From assembly GCF_027409185.1 (NCBI RefSeq), contig NC_084463.1, forward strand, positions 65,271,852-65,335,851: a stretch of 64,000 bases of DNA, in the 5' to 3' direction. The DNA is from Cynocephalus volans (taxonomy: Eukaryota > Chordata > Mammalia > Dermoptera > Cynocephalidae). The notes beneath the pieces are model-generated. The model did no database searches. It saw only the letters and a program-made list of their open reading frames with translations, and was not told the origin of the DNA. A program made the translations under genes and the position numbers. Positions 11,263-22,309 of the stretch are shown here, piece by piece; within the stretch, counting starts at the first letter, position 1; each line of letters opens with the position of its first letter.

Positions 11263-12930
11263 GGGGAGAGAAAAATGAAGAAAGAGAAATTTTTTTGTTG
11301 TGGGCCTTAAAAGAAGATAATTTCAAAATCCAAAACAATATGACTGGGCAAGAGAATTCTTTTATTCCTGTTCTTACTAATATACTAGTTTATATAGCAG
11401 GACACGTCATGCATTGCCTATGACAAAAGAATGCTAAGAAAGAGAGTTCACTTGGTCTTCTCCTGGCATGTTGATTTGTCAACAATGGCCCTTCCCACCT
11501 TGGTTCCAGCTTTCTAAACAATGTCAATTTTGTTCATTTATGTCATCTCCTATAAATGGACATTGGAATAAGTAGTTCAGATCTAATCTCAGCCACAGAA
11601 AGTGGGTAATATTTCACATAAAAGAATCATAATTGCCCCATTTTTAGTGATTCCTTATAATTAGCATTTGACCCTATTTTAGTCAATGAGGCATTCAAGT
11701 GATACCACTGGAATTCCATGAAAGGTTTCCTTACTTCTGCAAAAACAACAACAACAAATAAAATAAAATAAAATAAAATAAAATAAAGAAGACACAGCTA
11801 CAGTCATTTTGTGAACACAATGTGCCATAGCTTAGAGACAAAAGCAAATACCCTGAGGATCACAGAGAAATGGAAGACCTGAGTCTTTGACAATGACATT
11901 GAGATAGTAAAATAACAAACTCTGAGTCTGACAATCAATAAATGTAAGAGGAATTAAGGAAATAGAAACTCATTTTACAGCCACAATAATTAATAATATA
12001 TTCAGGCAAGAATCATCAATGGATGTGAAAGCCATTGGGTGAAAAGTATCACTCTAAAGATTATTCGTTAACAAGAGGCTTACTTTCAACCACTATCACA
12101 TAATATATTAAACTTACTTATTTGAATAAAGAAACATGTTATATTGTTATAAATAAACGTAGAATTGTTGACTAAAAGTTTTGTTTTAATTATCTAGTTC
12201 TCATCATATCCCCTAGTTTATAAGAACTTGAGTAGATGGGGCTGAATATTCCCAGAGCTGAAAACTTATTGTTTGGTTCCAAGTAAATGTAAACAATTGC
12301 TCCATTTAATAACTATAAACCTAGCTTTAAAACACCTTTTTGAAAAACAGATTGCATTAAACTGCTGATGCCTATAGATATATTTACAAATGAAAGTTTG
12401 TGAGAGGGAATTATATGGACTTCTGGTAACCACAAAATTTTTAGTGATATGGGACATCAATTCATTTAATTAGAATGTGCTGAAAATGGAGAGACAGCTT
12501 GAGGGACTATGAAAAATTTGAGATTAGTCTTCTGTAAATTGGGTAAGTTACTGAAAAATAATTCATTATGAAAGCAAACATTTCTAGATTGATAACATTA
12601 ATAATAATTTTCAAATGATGATAGTAGAAGATAACTTTTGTTTACTAATTCTAGGTATTAGATTAATCCTTTTTAATTGGACTACCTTTTTAATTTTAAC
12701 AACAATACTATTAACTTATTTTCTATTCTCACCAAGACTTTTTAATAAGGAAACTTGATGTAGTATAAATAAGTTACTTGTCTAAAGTCACACATTAAAT
12801 AAATTATTTGGTCAGACTTCTTGTTTAAAATTTCCTCATATTTAAGAGTATTAGTTTTTTGTAGCTTTCTCTAGTTTCCAAAATCCAAGTTTGAAGTTGA
12901 CTTGAAAATATGAAACTTTCACACTTTAAA
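11263..12930. other. No gene recognised; expected TRIM 5' region
   Basis: The acceptor at 11262-11261 implies a non-coding first exon of the TRIM gene somewhere upstream, in this or a later segment. I could not place it. Confidence 0.4.
11742..11788. repeat. (AAC)n then (AAAAT)n microsatellite
   Basis: caacaacaac is followed by six aaaat units, upstream of the TRIM coding start. Confidence 0.85.
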
Positions 12931-12941
12931 ATCCAAGTCTG

Positions 12942-13049
12942 GGGTTGGTCAGTTAGGTCAGTTGGTTAGAGCATGGTGCTGATAACTCCAAGGTCCAGGG
13001 TTGGATCCCTGTCTGGCCAGCCATCAAAAAAATTTAAAAAGATTAAAAA
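12942..13049 (+). mobile_element. tRNA-derived SINE, single-arm variant
   Basis: gggttggtcagttaggtcag, ttagagcatggtgctgataa, B-box-like gggttggatcc, then ctggccagcc and an A-rich tail. The flanks atccaagtctg (12931-12941) and atcaagtctg (13050-13059) are the diverged duplication. Confidence 0.8.
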
Positions 13050-13535
13050 ATCAAGTCTGAAAACTCAAAACTAAAGGATGTCATTTTAAACACTCAATCT
13101 AACAATGAGTATTTTTTGAGAAATTCAACACATTAAGTATAACAGCATTATACACAGAAATGCAAACATATACATATATGTATATATATAAACAGCATAA
13201 TATGAATAATTTGATAGTCATGAATAGGTACCTAGAGCAAAAAAAATACGATTATCATGTTTATTGTACACGTAAATAATTACAAGCTCCATTGTGGCAA
13301 TCATCTTCTAAACTCTCCTATTATACATGATTAATAAAATTATACAAAAATTAATGAAGCAAAACTAAAATATTTTCATGAAATACGTAGAAAGAAAAAA
13401 GAGACTACATATGTGTAATGTAGTAAGTTTAAAGTAATGGAGGAATTTTTAACTAAGAACTTTATGTGGGAATAATCTAAGCAGACACACAAAAATACTG
13501 ATAGAGACAGAAGTTTCTACTTAAAAAAAAAAAGT

Positions 13536-13658
13536 GGGGCTGGCTGGTGAGCTCACTTTGTTAGAGTGCAGTGTTATAACATCAAGGTCAAGGGTTGGGA
13601 TCCCTGCATCAGGCCCCGCCAAAAGAAAAAAATAAATAAATAAATAAAATAAATAAAA
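13536..13658 (+). mobile_element. tRNA-derived SINE, diverged
   Basis: ggggctggctggtgagctca, ttagagtgcagtgttataac, gggttgggatccc, then a (AAAT/AAATA)n tail. The flanking ctacttaaaaaa and ctgcttaaaaaa look like duplication copies. Confidence 0.75.
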
Positions 13659-13659
13659 T

Positions 13660-14450
13660 AAAATGCTGCTTAAAAAAGTAGCAGAAATTCCTTTTGAGTA
13701 AATTGTGTACTTACCTGTGGGTACTGTTAATGGTTTTTTCCATTGTCGTTCTGTTAAATTCAGTTCAGATACTCACCTAGTGTTTGCAGTAAATTTCAGA
13801 AGTCTCCACCGTACTGCCAACTTCAAACACAGTAGTTCTGGAGAATAATGAACTTGGTCCTTTGCTTGATGTTTTATAGTCTCCAACATCACACCCATTT
13901 TCTCAAACTGTTTAAGTTTCCAAACCTTTTGAAAGGTGTAGATGTACATGAGTGGATTATAGGACACACCCTAATACCAATGATTGAATCGAAACCCTTA
14001 ATCTATTCAGTCAAATGACCACATCCAATCTCTAATAGGAAACTATCCCATAAATTAGTCTATGTAGATTATAGTTATTTTAAAAATAAATATTCAAAAT
14101 AAGGGTTCATTGTCTGTTTTCCAGAAATTACATTTTAATCCCAATTACCTGACTCTGTTACTATTCGCAGTATTTTGGAATATTATCTGTGTGAACCTAC
14201 ATCCATTCTTTCCTTAATATTGCTTCAGAAAACTCGTGACAATTGATAATTGAATGCTTGTATAAGGGGAAGTGTTGCATCAAACATCAATGAGAATAAA
14301 CATTTCTTAATCTCTGCAATCTCATAGCTTACAGATAGTATCCGATAGCTTAAATTTGCTGTTTTACATTTCTGATGAGACTGAATATGTTTTCTTAAGT
14401 TTAATGGGAGAAGTTCAGTTTCAATTGTAGGGATTTTGTTAAATTCCCTT
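13660..14450. other. No gene recognised
   Basis: AT-rich, with no coding or repeat signal that I can name. Confidence 0.4.
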
Positions 14451-14855
14451 TGATGCAGTTTGGATGTGTTGTCCCCTCCAAAACTCATGTGGAAATTTGA
14501 TCTCCAATGTGGCAGTGTCAGAAACTGATTGAGTCATGGAGGCGGATCCCTCGTGAATGGATTAATGCTCTCCCTGGGGGAGGGGGATTAATGAGTGAGT
14601 TCTCGCTCTATTAGTTCCCTTGAGAGCTCGTTGCTTTAAAAGACCCTGGCACCTTCTCTTTCTCTCTTGCTTCCTCTTGCCATGTGATTTGCTTGTACCT
14701 GCCAGCTGTCTGCCACTTTCCACCATGAGTAGAAGCAGCCTGAGGCCCAAGCCAGATGCCGCCGTCCCAGAATCGAAAGCCAAATAAGCCTCTTTTCCTT
14801 ATAAATTACTCAGTCTCAGGTATTTCCGTTATAGCAACACAAAATATTTTCTGTT
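14451..14855 (+). mobile_element. MST-like MaLR LTR (fossil)
   Basis: Same LTR family as 319-728, in plus orientation. It starts tgatgcagtttggatgtgtt and includes 'gccaaataagcctcttttcc' near the polyadenylation region. It ends near 14855, where a short inverted piece of the same LTR end follows (see findings). Confidence 0.82.
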
Positions 14856-14879
14856 TTAGTCCGCTTTGTGTTGCTATAA

Positions 14880-15400
14880 CACTCTTCTTTTTGGACATGG
14901 CCTAATAGGGGGACTAGTGGCCCTGTCACAGTTTTGTTTCACCGCTCCTGAGGCTTCAACCATTCCAGTTGCCTGTTACGTTACTTCCCTTTCTTTTCTC
15001 TTCTCTTCTCTCACTTCAGTTCAAAAACAAGAACCAGTCATAATTTGGGCTAGGGAATTGATCCACATGCGGAGAGTACCAATATGCTCACCCTGCAGCA
15101 TATCTGTGCTTGGCCCTAACAGAAATCGTACTGCTGTACTTCTGCGAGCCAAAAGGACAGCTAGGGTGAAGCATAACGAGTGTTCGAAATGGGACAGTTC
15201 TAACCTACAGTGAGATCTGAATAAGCTGTCTGTATAAAGACCGTTCCCTGCCCTGGCCCCTGATGCTACCAGGGTGTGAACCTCCTTCAGGAAATAAAAA
15301 ATTAACTCCAGAGATTATAGGAAGTATTGTATTAAATATTGCTCTTCTGTATGGCAAGTCTTCCTCTCCTCTTCTCCAATAGAGATCTTCACAGAAATGC
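14880..15400. other. Unidentified segment ending in an A-rich tract
   Basis: Moderately GC sequence with a plus-strand open frame of 115 codons (14866-15213) of no recognised family. 'caggaaataaaaaatta' near 15295 resembles a polyadenylated end. It could be a retrocopy of an unknown transcript. Confidence 0.3.
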
Positions 15401-16010
15401 TAATACTTAGAATAATGGTAAAACTGAAAGTACTCATGTTGATGAGAATATGGAAAATGTTGGCTTGTAATATATGCTAGTGATATGTTCATTGCTACAA
15501 TGACTTTGAAATGTAGTTTAATAGTGCCTACTGTGGCTGAACACATGCAAGTCTTATGACCCATCTAGATATCGAATCAACAGAAATGTGAACGTGTATA
15601 CAATGACGTGTGCAAAAATATTCATAGTAGCATTCTCTGTAATGGCCCCAAACTGGAAACAACCCAAATGCCCAGCAAGAGGAAAATTAAAATGTGAGAT
15701 ATTCATAGTATAAGATACAGCAATGAGAATTAACTACTACATGCATTATAAATATAAATTTAAGAGATAGAACTTTCATAAACAAAGATAGCATAACCAA
15801 GTATTTCATTTTATATAAGGTCAGAAGCACACATATGGTGAAAGAAGTGAGGAAAAAGGGTACATTTGAGAAGGAATTCCTGGGAGGGAACAAGGGATGT
15901 TTCCCCACGTTCCGGCAATGTTCTGTTTCTTGAGCATGGTGGTGATTACACAGCAGTTTTCATTTTTACAACATCTTTGAGTGGTGCTACAATTTTTTCA
16001 TTTTAATTGA
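15400..16010 (+). mobile_element. Old L1 fragment (L1M-like)
   Basis: Diverged L1 3' text: 'tatacaatgacgtgtgcaaa', 'tattcatagtagcattctct' and 'aaactggaaacaacccaaat' match the ORF2 end of old L1s. The borders are approximate and the copy is too decayed to code. Confidence 0.65.
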
Positions 16011-17162
16011 TGTATGTTATAAAAAAGAAAACATTGTTTATTATCAACATTTTTGAAGAGCACAGTTGGTCTAGATAGAGCAGAAATGGTAAAGGTGAAC
16101 ACCTCAAGTCTGAAGTCTGGGCCAGAGCTCAGTGCTGTCAGGTGGGAGGGCAGGAGGGTCGGGCCTGGACCCTGTATTTTCTCCTCTCACTCAGGTACCA
16201 CTCAAGGTCCTTTGGGGGCTTAGTTCTGGTCCAGGGAGGCAAGAGGGAGTCCAGGCCCCTGAAAATCAAGCTTTTGGAGTTCAAAGTACAGGTCAGGGGA
16301 ACTTGAAAGTTTGGACAAGTAAGTGCCTTAAGCTAAAGTCTCTTCTTCTAGAAGAAATCACTGCCTTCTCACCTAGGCTTTGGGAACCAGCAGAGGATCC
16401 CATTTACCCTCTTTCTGGTTGTGGGAATCTGGAGTCCAGAGTGAGATCCTCTCGAACATAGTACCAATCTCAGGATAGTGTGGGGAAAATGCTTCCGTGC
16501 TCCTCTGTGCTGTTCATTGCACACGAGTCCTCAGGACCCCGAGTTGCTTTCAAAGTATTAAGAGATCTTCTGGCCAACAAGTGAGGCCACTCCATCTTTC
16601 CAGTATGTGGTGGATGCCTGTGGAGCTTTCAGACTTTGTCCAGTTACCTCTGGTGATTGAGCAAGAAGGGGTAATAGGACCAAGGGACTTGACAGAGGCT
16701 TGGCCTGTGTTGTGCAGCCAGGGCCAGCAGGGGCCTAAGCCCAGTGTCCATCAATGATACAGTCCCAAATCCCATGGAGCCAGCATCCCAAGGCTCCTGC
16801 TGCTCCCAGGATCTGTGTCTGGATCCTTCTCCTAGGTTGAGAGTGGTAGTTTCAGGTCCACATGGGTGTGTGGATCTCAGTTGGCACTAACTACACAGTA
16901 TTTCACCTGCAGAGAAGAGCCATGAATCTGAGGTTGGAAAGATGGAGAAGACCCAGGAAGGGCCCCTTCAATGAATCCAGAAGTGCATGTGAGACCTTTG
17001 GCTATGACTGAGGAGTCTTTGCTTGACCAGTGCCTACTCTGTTTTTCTGCCCCTCTTTTTCCATTCTATCCTCACTTTTCCCCTTTGCTTTCCTATTCTC
17101 TCTCATTTTTCTTCAAAGAATATAGGAATTTGAAAAGAAAAATAATGTACAGAATTGTGTAA
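16011..17162. other. GC-richer unidentified segment
   Basis: 16130-16960 has higher GC than its neighbours and two open frames (109 and 86 codons) without family resemblance. It may be the 5' part of an old L1 or another repeat. No gene is supported. Confidence 0.35.
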
Positions 17163-17324
17163 TTCTGCACTGTCCAATAGCATAGCTTCTAGCCACTAGT
17201 CACTGCTGAGCACTTGAGATGTGACTAGTATGAATTAAGATGTGTGATCATTGTAAAATACACGCTGATCTCTGAGACTTAGTCTAAAAAAAGATAGTAA
17301 AATGTCACGTTAATAGTTTCTATA

Positions 17325-18004
17325 CTATTTTGAATAGAGCTGCTGCAAATACGGGAGTGCAGGTACCTCTTCAACATGTTTATACCAGCTGTATTCACAA
17401 TAACCCAAATGTCCATCAAGAGATGATTGGATAAAGAAAATGTGGTAGATAAACACCATGGAATACTACTCAGCCACAAAAAAGCAACGAAATTCCATCA
17501 TTCACAGCAATGTAGATGAGCTGGGAGAAAATTATGTTAAATGAAAGTAGCCAGACACAGAAAGAGAAATACTGCATATTCTCACATATGTGGGAACTAA
17601 AAAACAGAAGAAAACAAAACTAAACAAAAAACAGATAAATAACAAAAATTCACCTGTTAAAAGGAGAGAGAAGAACTGTGGCTACTAGAGGTGGTAGGGG
17701 GACGAGAGAGTGGGGATAGTAGAGGCTGGTTAATGGACACAAAATTAGAGTCAGATAGGAAAAATAAATCCAATCAGTGTACAGACCCAGCAATCTGTAA
17801 TTAACAATAACTTACTGCATGTTATCAGATAACTAAAAGAGAGGAGATCAAATGTGCACATCATAAAGAAATGATTGGGCTTGGCAAGGATGAATATGCT
17901 GATTGCCCTGAATGGATCATCACACATCGTACATGTTCACTGAGATATAACCCTGGAGCCAATAAATATGTATAGGAAATATGTTTCAATAAAATTTTTT
18001 TTTA
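17325..18004 (+). mobile_element. Twin-primed L1 insertion
   Basis: The first about 55 bp (17325-17380) are L1 ORF2 end in reverse orientation ('gagctgctgcaaata' is the complement strand text). From about 17380 the sequence runs in sense orientation through the ORF2 end and 3' UTR to a short A/T tail. The 10-bp duplication agtttctata is at 17315-17324 and 18005-18014. The 5' inversion is the signature of twin priming. Confidence 0.8.
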
Positions 18005-18124
18005 AGTTTCTATAATAGTTACACATTTAACTTAAAACATTTTGGATATATTGGGTTAAATAATATATATGTAATTTTACCCACTTATTTTTATGCTTCT
18101 TAATGTGGCTACTAGAAAATTTTA

Positions 18125-19509
18125 TTTTATTTGTTTATCATTCAAAAAATATTTTTTGGACCATATCTTTGTTTAAAATTTATTTATTTTTTATTTGAAT
18201 TTATCAGTATACAATGTAGTGGATTTTCATGTTCCTTTATGGATTCCTCTTTCTCCCCTGCCTTTCCCCTCTCCCACCCATCAACATCATATCTGTTCAC
18301 TTGTGTTAACAAGTTCAAGGAATTGTTGCGATTGTTATGTCTTCTTCCCCTCCCCCCACTTGTTTGTATGTTTATTTACTTATTTATTTTAAGCTACCAC
18401 AAATAAGTGAGAACATGTGGTATTTCTCTTTCTGTGCCTGACTTATTTCACTTAATATGATTTTTTCTAAGTCCATCCATGTTGCTGTGAATGGCAGAAT
18501 TTAATTCTTTTTTAAGCAGAGTAGTATTCCATTGTGTAGATATACCACAGTTTCCTTATCCACTCATCTGATGACGGACATTTGGGCTGGTTACAACTCT
18601 TGGCTATTGTAAATAGTGCTGCAATAAACACTGGAGTACAGGTATCCCTTCAACATGATGATTTCCTTTCCTCTGGGTATATTCTAAGCAGTAGAATAGC
18701 TGGGCCATATGGTAGATCTGTCCGTAATTGTTTGAGGAAACTCCATACCATTTTCCCTAAAGGCTGCACCATTTTGCAGTCTCACCAACAGTGTGTGAGG
18801 GTTCCTTTTTCTCTGTAACCTCACCAGCATTTATCATTCTCAGTCTTTTGGATATTAGCCACCCTCACTGGAGTGAGATGGTATCTCAGTGTAGTTTTGA
18901 TTTGTATTTCTCAAGTGCTGAGTGACGTTGAGCATGTGTCTATTCACCATTTGCATATCTTCCTTTGAAAAATGCCTATCCAGCTCCTTTGCCCATTTTT
19001 TAATTGGATTACTTTTTTTTTTTTTTTTTTTTTTTGCTGTAAAGTTGTTTGAGTTCTTTGTATATTTTGGATATTAATCTTTTGTCACATGTATATTTTG
19101 AAAATATTCTCTCCCACTCTGTTGGTTGTCTTTTCACTCTGTTAATTGTTTCTTTGGCTGTGCAGAAGCTTTTTAATTTGATATAATCCCATTTGTTTAT
19201 TTTTCCTTTGGTTGCTTCTGCTTTTGGGGTAGTATTCATGAAGTCTGTACCCAATCCTACTACCTGGAGTGTTTCCCCTATGTTTTCTGTAAGGAGTTTC
19301 ATTGTTTCAGGGTGTATATTTAATTATTTAATCCATTTTGAGTTGATTTTGGTACATGGTGAGAGGTACGGGTCCAGTTTCATTCTCCTGCATATGGATA
19401 TCCAGTTTTCTCGGCACCATTTGCTGAAGAGGCAGTCTCTTCCCCACTGTGTAGACTTAATTGTTTGTAAAAGATCAGATGGCTGTAGGTGGCTGTAGGT
19501 GTATGGGTT
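18125..19509 (-). mobile_element. 5'-truncated L1 in a DNA transposon
   Basis: An L1 3' part in reverse, covering the ORF2 C-terminal third and the 3' UTR. Recognisable pieces are complements of [20 protein letters not shown] and [11 protein letters not shown] duplication actagaaaatttta lies at 18111-18124 and 19510-19523. It differs from the young L1 at many sites and has frame breaks, so it is older. About 45 bp between the left duplication and the L1 A-tail are not L1 (see findings). Confidence 0.85.
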
Positions 19510-19639
19510 ACTAGAAAATTTTAATGTACACTGTGACTTGGTGATGTTGTGAAATATAGGTTTGGTCTTTGATGCCTCCTGTCCCTTTCCTGGCATATAA
19601 CGCATAAAATCCTTTGAATGCCCTAAGTGTTGTTTTTGT

Positions 19640-20290
19640 GTATGCTAATGAATTGGCAGCCCCTAGACCACTTCAGGATGGGGGCTGGTCACAGAAAAGA
19701 CCAGGACAGGACTTTCAGCCCCACCTTCAAACATCCAGGAGGGGAGAGGGGCTGAAGGTTAAGTTATTCTCCAATAGGGAGTGATTTAATCCATCATGCC
19801 TATGTAATGAAACTTGCATAAAACCCCAAGAGAACTGGGTTAGGAAAAGCTCTGGACAGCTAACATGTGGAGGGTTTTCACCTCTACTTGCAGGGAGGGT
19901 GTTGCACCCCAACTCCACAGGGACAGGAGCTCTTGCACTCCTTCCAAACCTCACAGGTATGTATCTTCATCTGGCTGTTTGTTTGTATCCTTTAAAACAT
20001 ATTTTCTACTAAACAGGCAAACATAAGTGTTTCCCTCAGTTCATGAGCCACTGAGCAAATTAATCAAACCCAAGGATAAAGTTTTGGAAAACCCAGTTTA
20101 CAGCCAGTCTGTCAAAAGCACAGTTAAAACAACCTGTAACTTGAGACTGGTGTCAGAAGGAAGGTGGGTGGAGTCTCCGGGACTGAACCCTTAACCTGTG
20201 GGATCTGACACTATCTCCAGGTATATAGTATCGGAATTGAATTGGAGAGCACACAGCTGGTGTTGGCTACAGTATGGCTTGGGGTGTGTG
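19640..20290 (+). mobile_element. ERV LTR and flank (fossil), family unassigned
   Basis: 'cttgcataaaaccccaagag', 'aacatgtggagggttttcac', 'tgtttccctcagttcatgag' and 'taacctgtgggatctgacac' form a pattern I know from a dispersed mammalian LTR, but I cannot name the family. The borders are approximate. Confidence 0.5.
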
Positions 20291-21439
20291 GGGTAAATCC
20301 CACACATTTGGTCACAGGGTTCTGTTTTCTGTGTTGTTGCCTGTCGTGGTGTGAGAAGATAGAAAAAATGGTCTGTTTCCACTCCACTCAGGTTCCCATT
20401 ATATTTATATCAGATTGCTGTGGTTTAATCAATGCATGTTCACTGCCTTCTTTCTCTCCATAGCTCCGCTATGCCACAAGCGAGAATTATCTTTTTGTCC
20501 TTTTATTTTTTCTCGTTTATTTGTGACTTAGGTCTTCAGAAAATGCCACGTGTTGGTGCACATTTCCTCTCCTTCCAGGGCGTGACTGCACCTGTGTCTT
20601 CCTCCCTATGTGGCTGCTAACCTTCTCCAAAGCCGCCTCCCAGGAGCTGTGGTGCTGGGGCTTTGGGGGCAGCACAAGGATTCTCAGATAATGATTACAG
20701 AATCGGGAGCCTCAAGCAGCATCACGGCACACCCCTCTAACTCGATCTGAGAATAATTAATTAACACGGCGGAGCTATTGTCTTTTTTACTGGCTAAGAT
20801 TTCCAGGGGAAGCCCAGCACTCAATGACAAATGCTTAAATTCATTTCTTCCATTCCAAGGCTATGGTGAAAGTGCCGTCTGGAAAGGATGTGGCAAAAGT
20901 GAGGAAGGTAGAGGAAAGCAGTTTCTAGTCTCATTCAGCCACTTTTCCCATCCTGTCATTTCCTCACCCCCAACACTAGGCTTCAGGCAGATGGAATCTG
21001 GGGCATCAGAAGTCTGGAGCTCTGAATTCTAGTCCTGCTTCTGCCACCCCCATTCTCTATAATGAAACAACCCACTTCCTGACTCGAGACTCAAACTGTG
21101 AAACACCTGGGAGAGTGAGAATCCCTTTAAGAGCTGGCCTACTTTAGGGTCACAAAATCTTTATCAAGTCCAGAGCAGGAGGTAAAGTTGGATTTGGGCC
21201 AGTGCAACACAATTTGTAGGTAAACAACCCCTCAAACTGCCTGGAAATTGGAGCCTTCCCTCAGCACTCACTGCTTCTCTTTTTGTCCAGGAAAGCTAAT
21301 TTTCTGGACTTGAGGCTCCCTGTTTCTGTTCTAGTGCCTCACAAACCTACCTTTACAGGCTTTTCATCAAACTGTAATTCTGTATCTGGTAATATGGTAC
21401 CTAATTCCCTCCCTAGTCTAGCTTCTACTATGGTAATGA
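20291..21439. other. No gene recognised
   Basis: Mixed base composition, only short frames, no splice-bounded exon that I can support. Confidence 0.4.
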
Positions 21440-21745
21440 ACCACATGATGACATTTTGGTCAATGACTGACCACACGTGCAGTGGTGGTTCCATAAGATT
21501 TTAATGGATCTGAAAAATGTCTACTGCCTAGTGACGTCATGGCCATTTTAATGTTGCAGTGCAATGCACACTCACGTGTGTGTGTGTGATGCTGGCTACG
21601 AGCAATAGGCTATACCATATGGCCTACATGTGTAGTAGGCTATGCCAGCTAGGTTTGTAAGTACACTCTGTGATGTGCGCAGAACAACGAAATCGCCCAA
21701 CAATGCATTACTCGGAACATATCGTCATTAAGAGATGCATGCCAG
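21440..21745. repeat. Old dispersed repeat, DNA-transposon-like
   Basis: 'gtggttccataagattttaa', 'gcctagtgacgtcatggcca', 'gagcaataggctataccata' and 'cgaaatcgcccaacaatgca' are parts of a common dispersed mammalian repeat. The middle appears deleted. The family is not assigned. Confidence 0.55.
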
Positions 21746-22309
21746 CACTTGTAAATCCAGGCCCTTGTACAATGCTTAGTATTATAGGTGTTTGGGAAAT
21801 GTTGGATTGAAAAATTGATAAAAGCTTAGAATTTCTGGTTTAGTGAACTGTCTCTGCTTCCTTGATATTTTCAGAAAAATGCTTTTCTTTCTTTCCTGAA
21901 ATATTGAAAATATACTATGGAAGAATAGTTCTATGATCAATACCATTTTAAAGCCAATACTTATCACTTCTTTGACATTGTAGTTGCCTACTTGTTTTAA
22001 TTGCTCAAATAAAGAGACGACTTCAAAGTTTTTTTTCTGTGCTAGTAGAAATTCACTTATTTTATAATAAATTTTACTTTGCCTCTTGGACTTTAAATGT
22101 CTCATGTTATTTTTTCCTCTTTGAGTGCCATTCAATTTTCTTCTCTTCCATTTCACCTCTATTATTGTCTACTTTTCTATAAACCCTGGCCGGTTTCTTC
22201 TCAAACCCCTTTCAATAGGATATTTTTGTGATGTAGAGGTGGCTTTGAGAAAGGAAGAGAAAAATGAAAGACGGTGACTACGGTGTGCCGGGCACTTGTT
22301 CTTCCATGC

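Larger units (their letters stand above)
17163..19535. mobile_element. hAT-type DNA transposon split by two L1s
   Basis: Pieces 17163-17324, 18005-18124 and 19510-about 19535 join into one non-autonomous element of about 0.3 kb. Landmarks are 'gcactgtccaatagcatagc', 'cacttgagatgtgactagta', 'attttggatatattgggtta' and 'aatgtggctactagaaaatt'. The two L1 duplications lie inside it. The family name (MER-type, hAT-Charlie) is from memory. Confidence 0.65.

Noticed and set aside
11122-11310. Plus-strand frames across TRIM exon 1
   Set aside because: Antisense to the RING exon, without family support.
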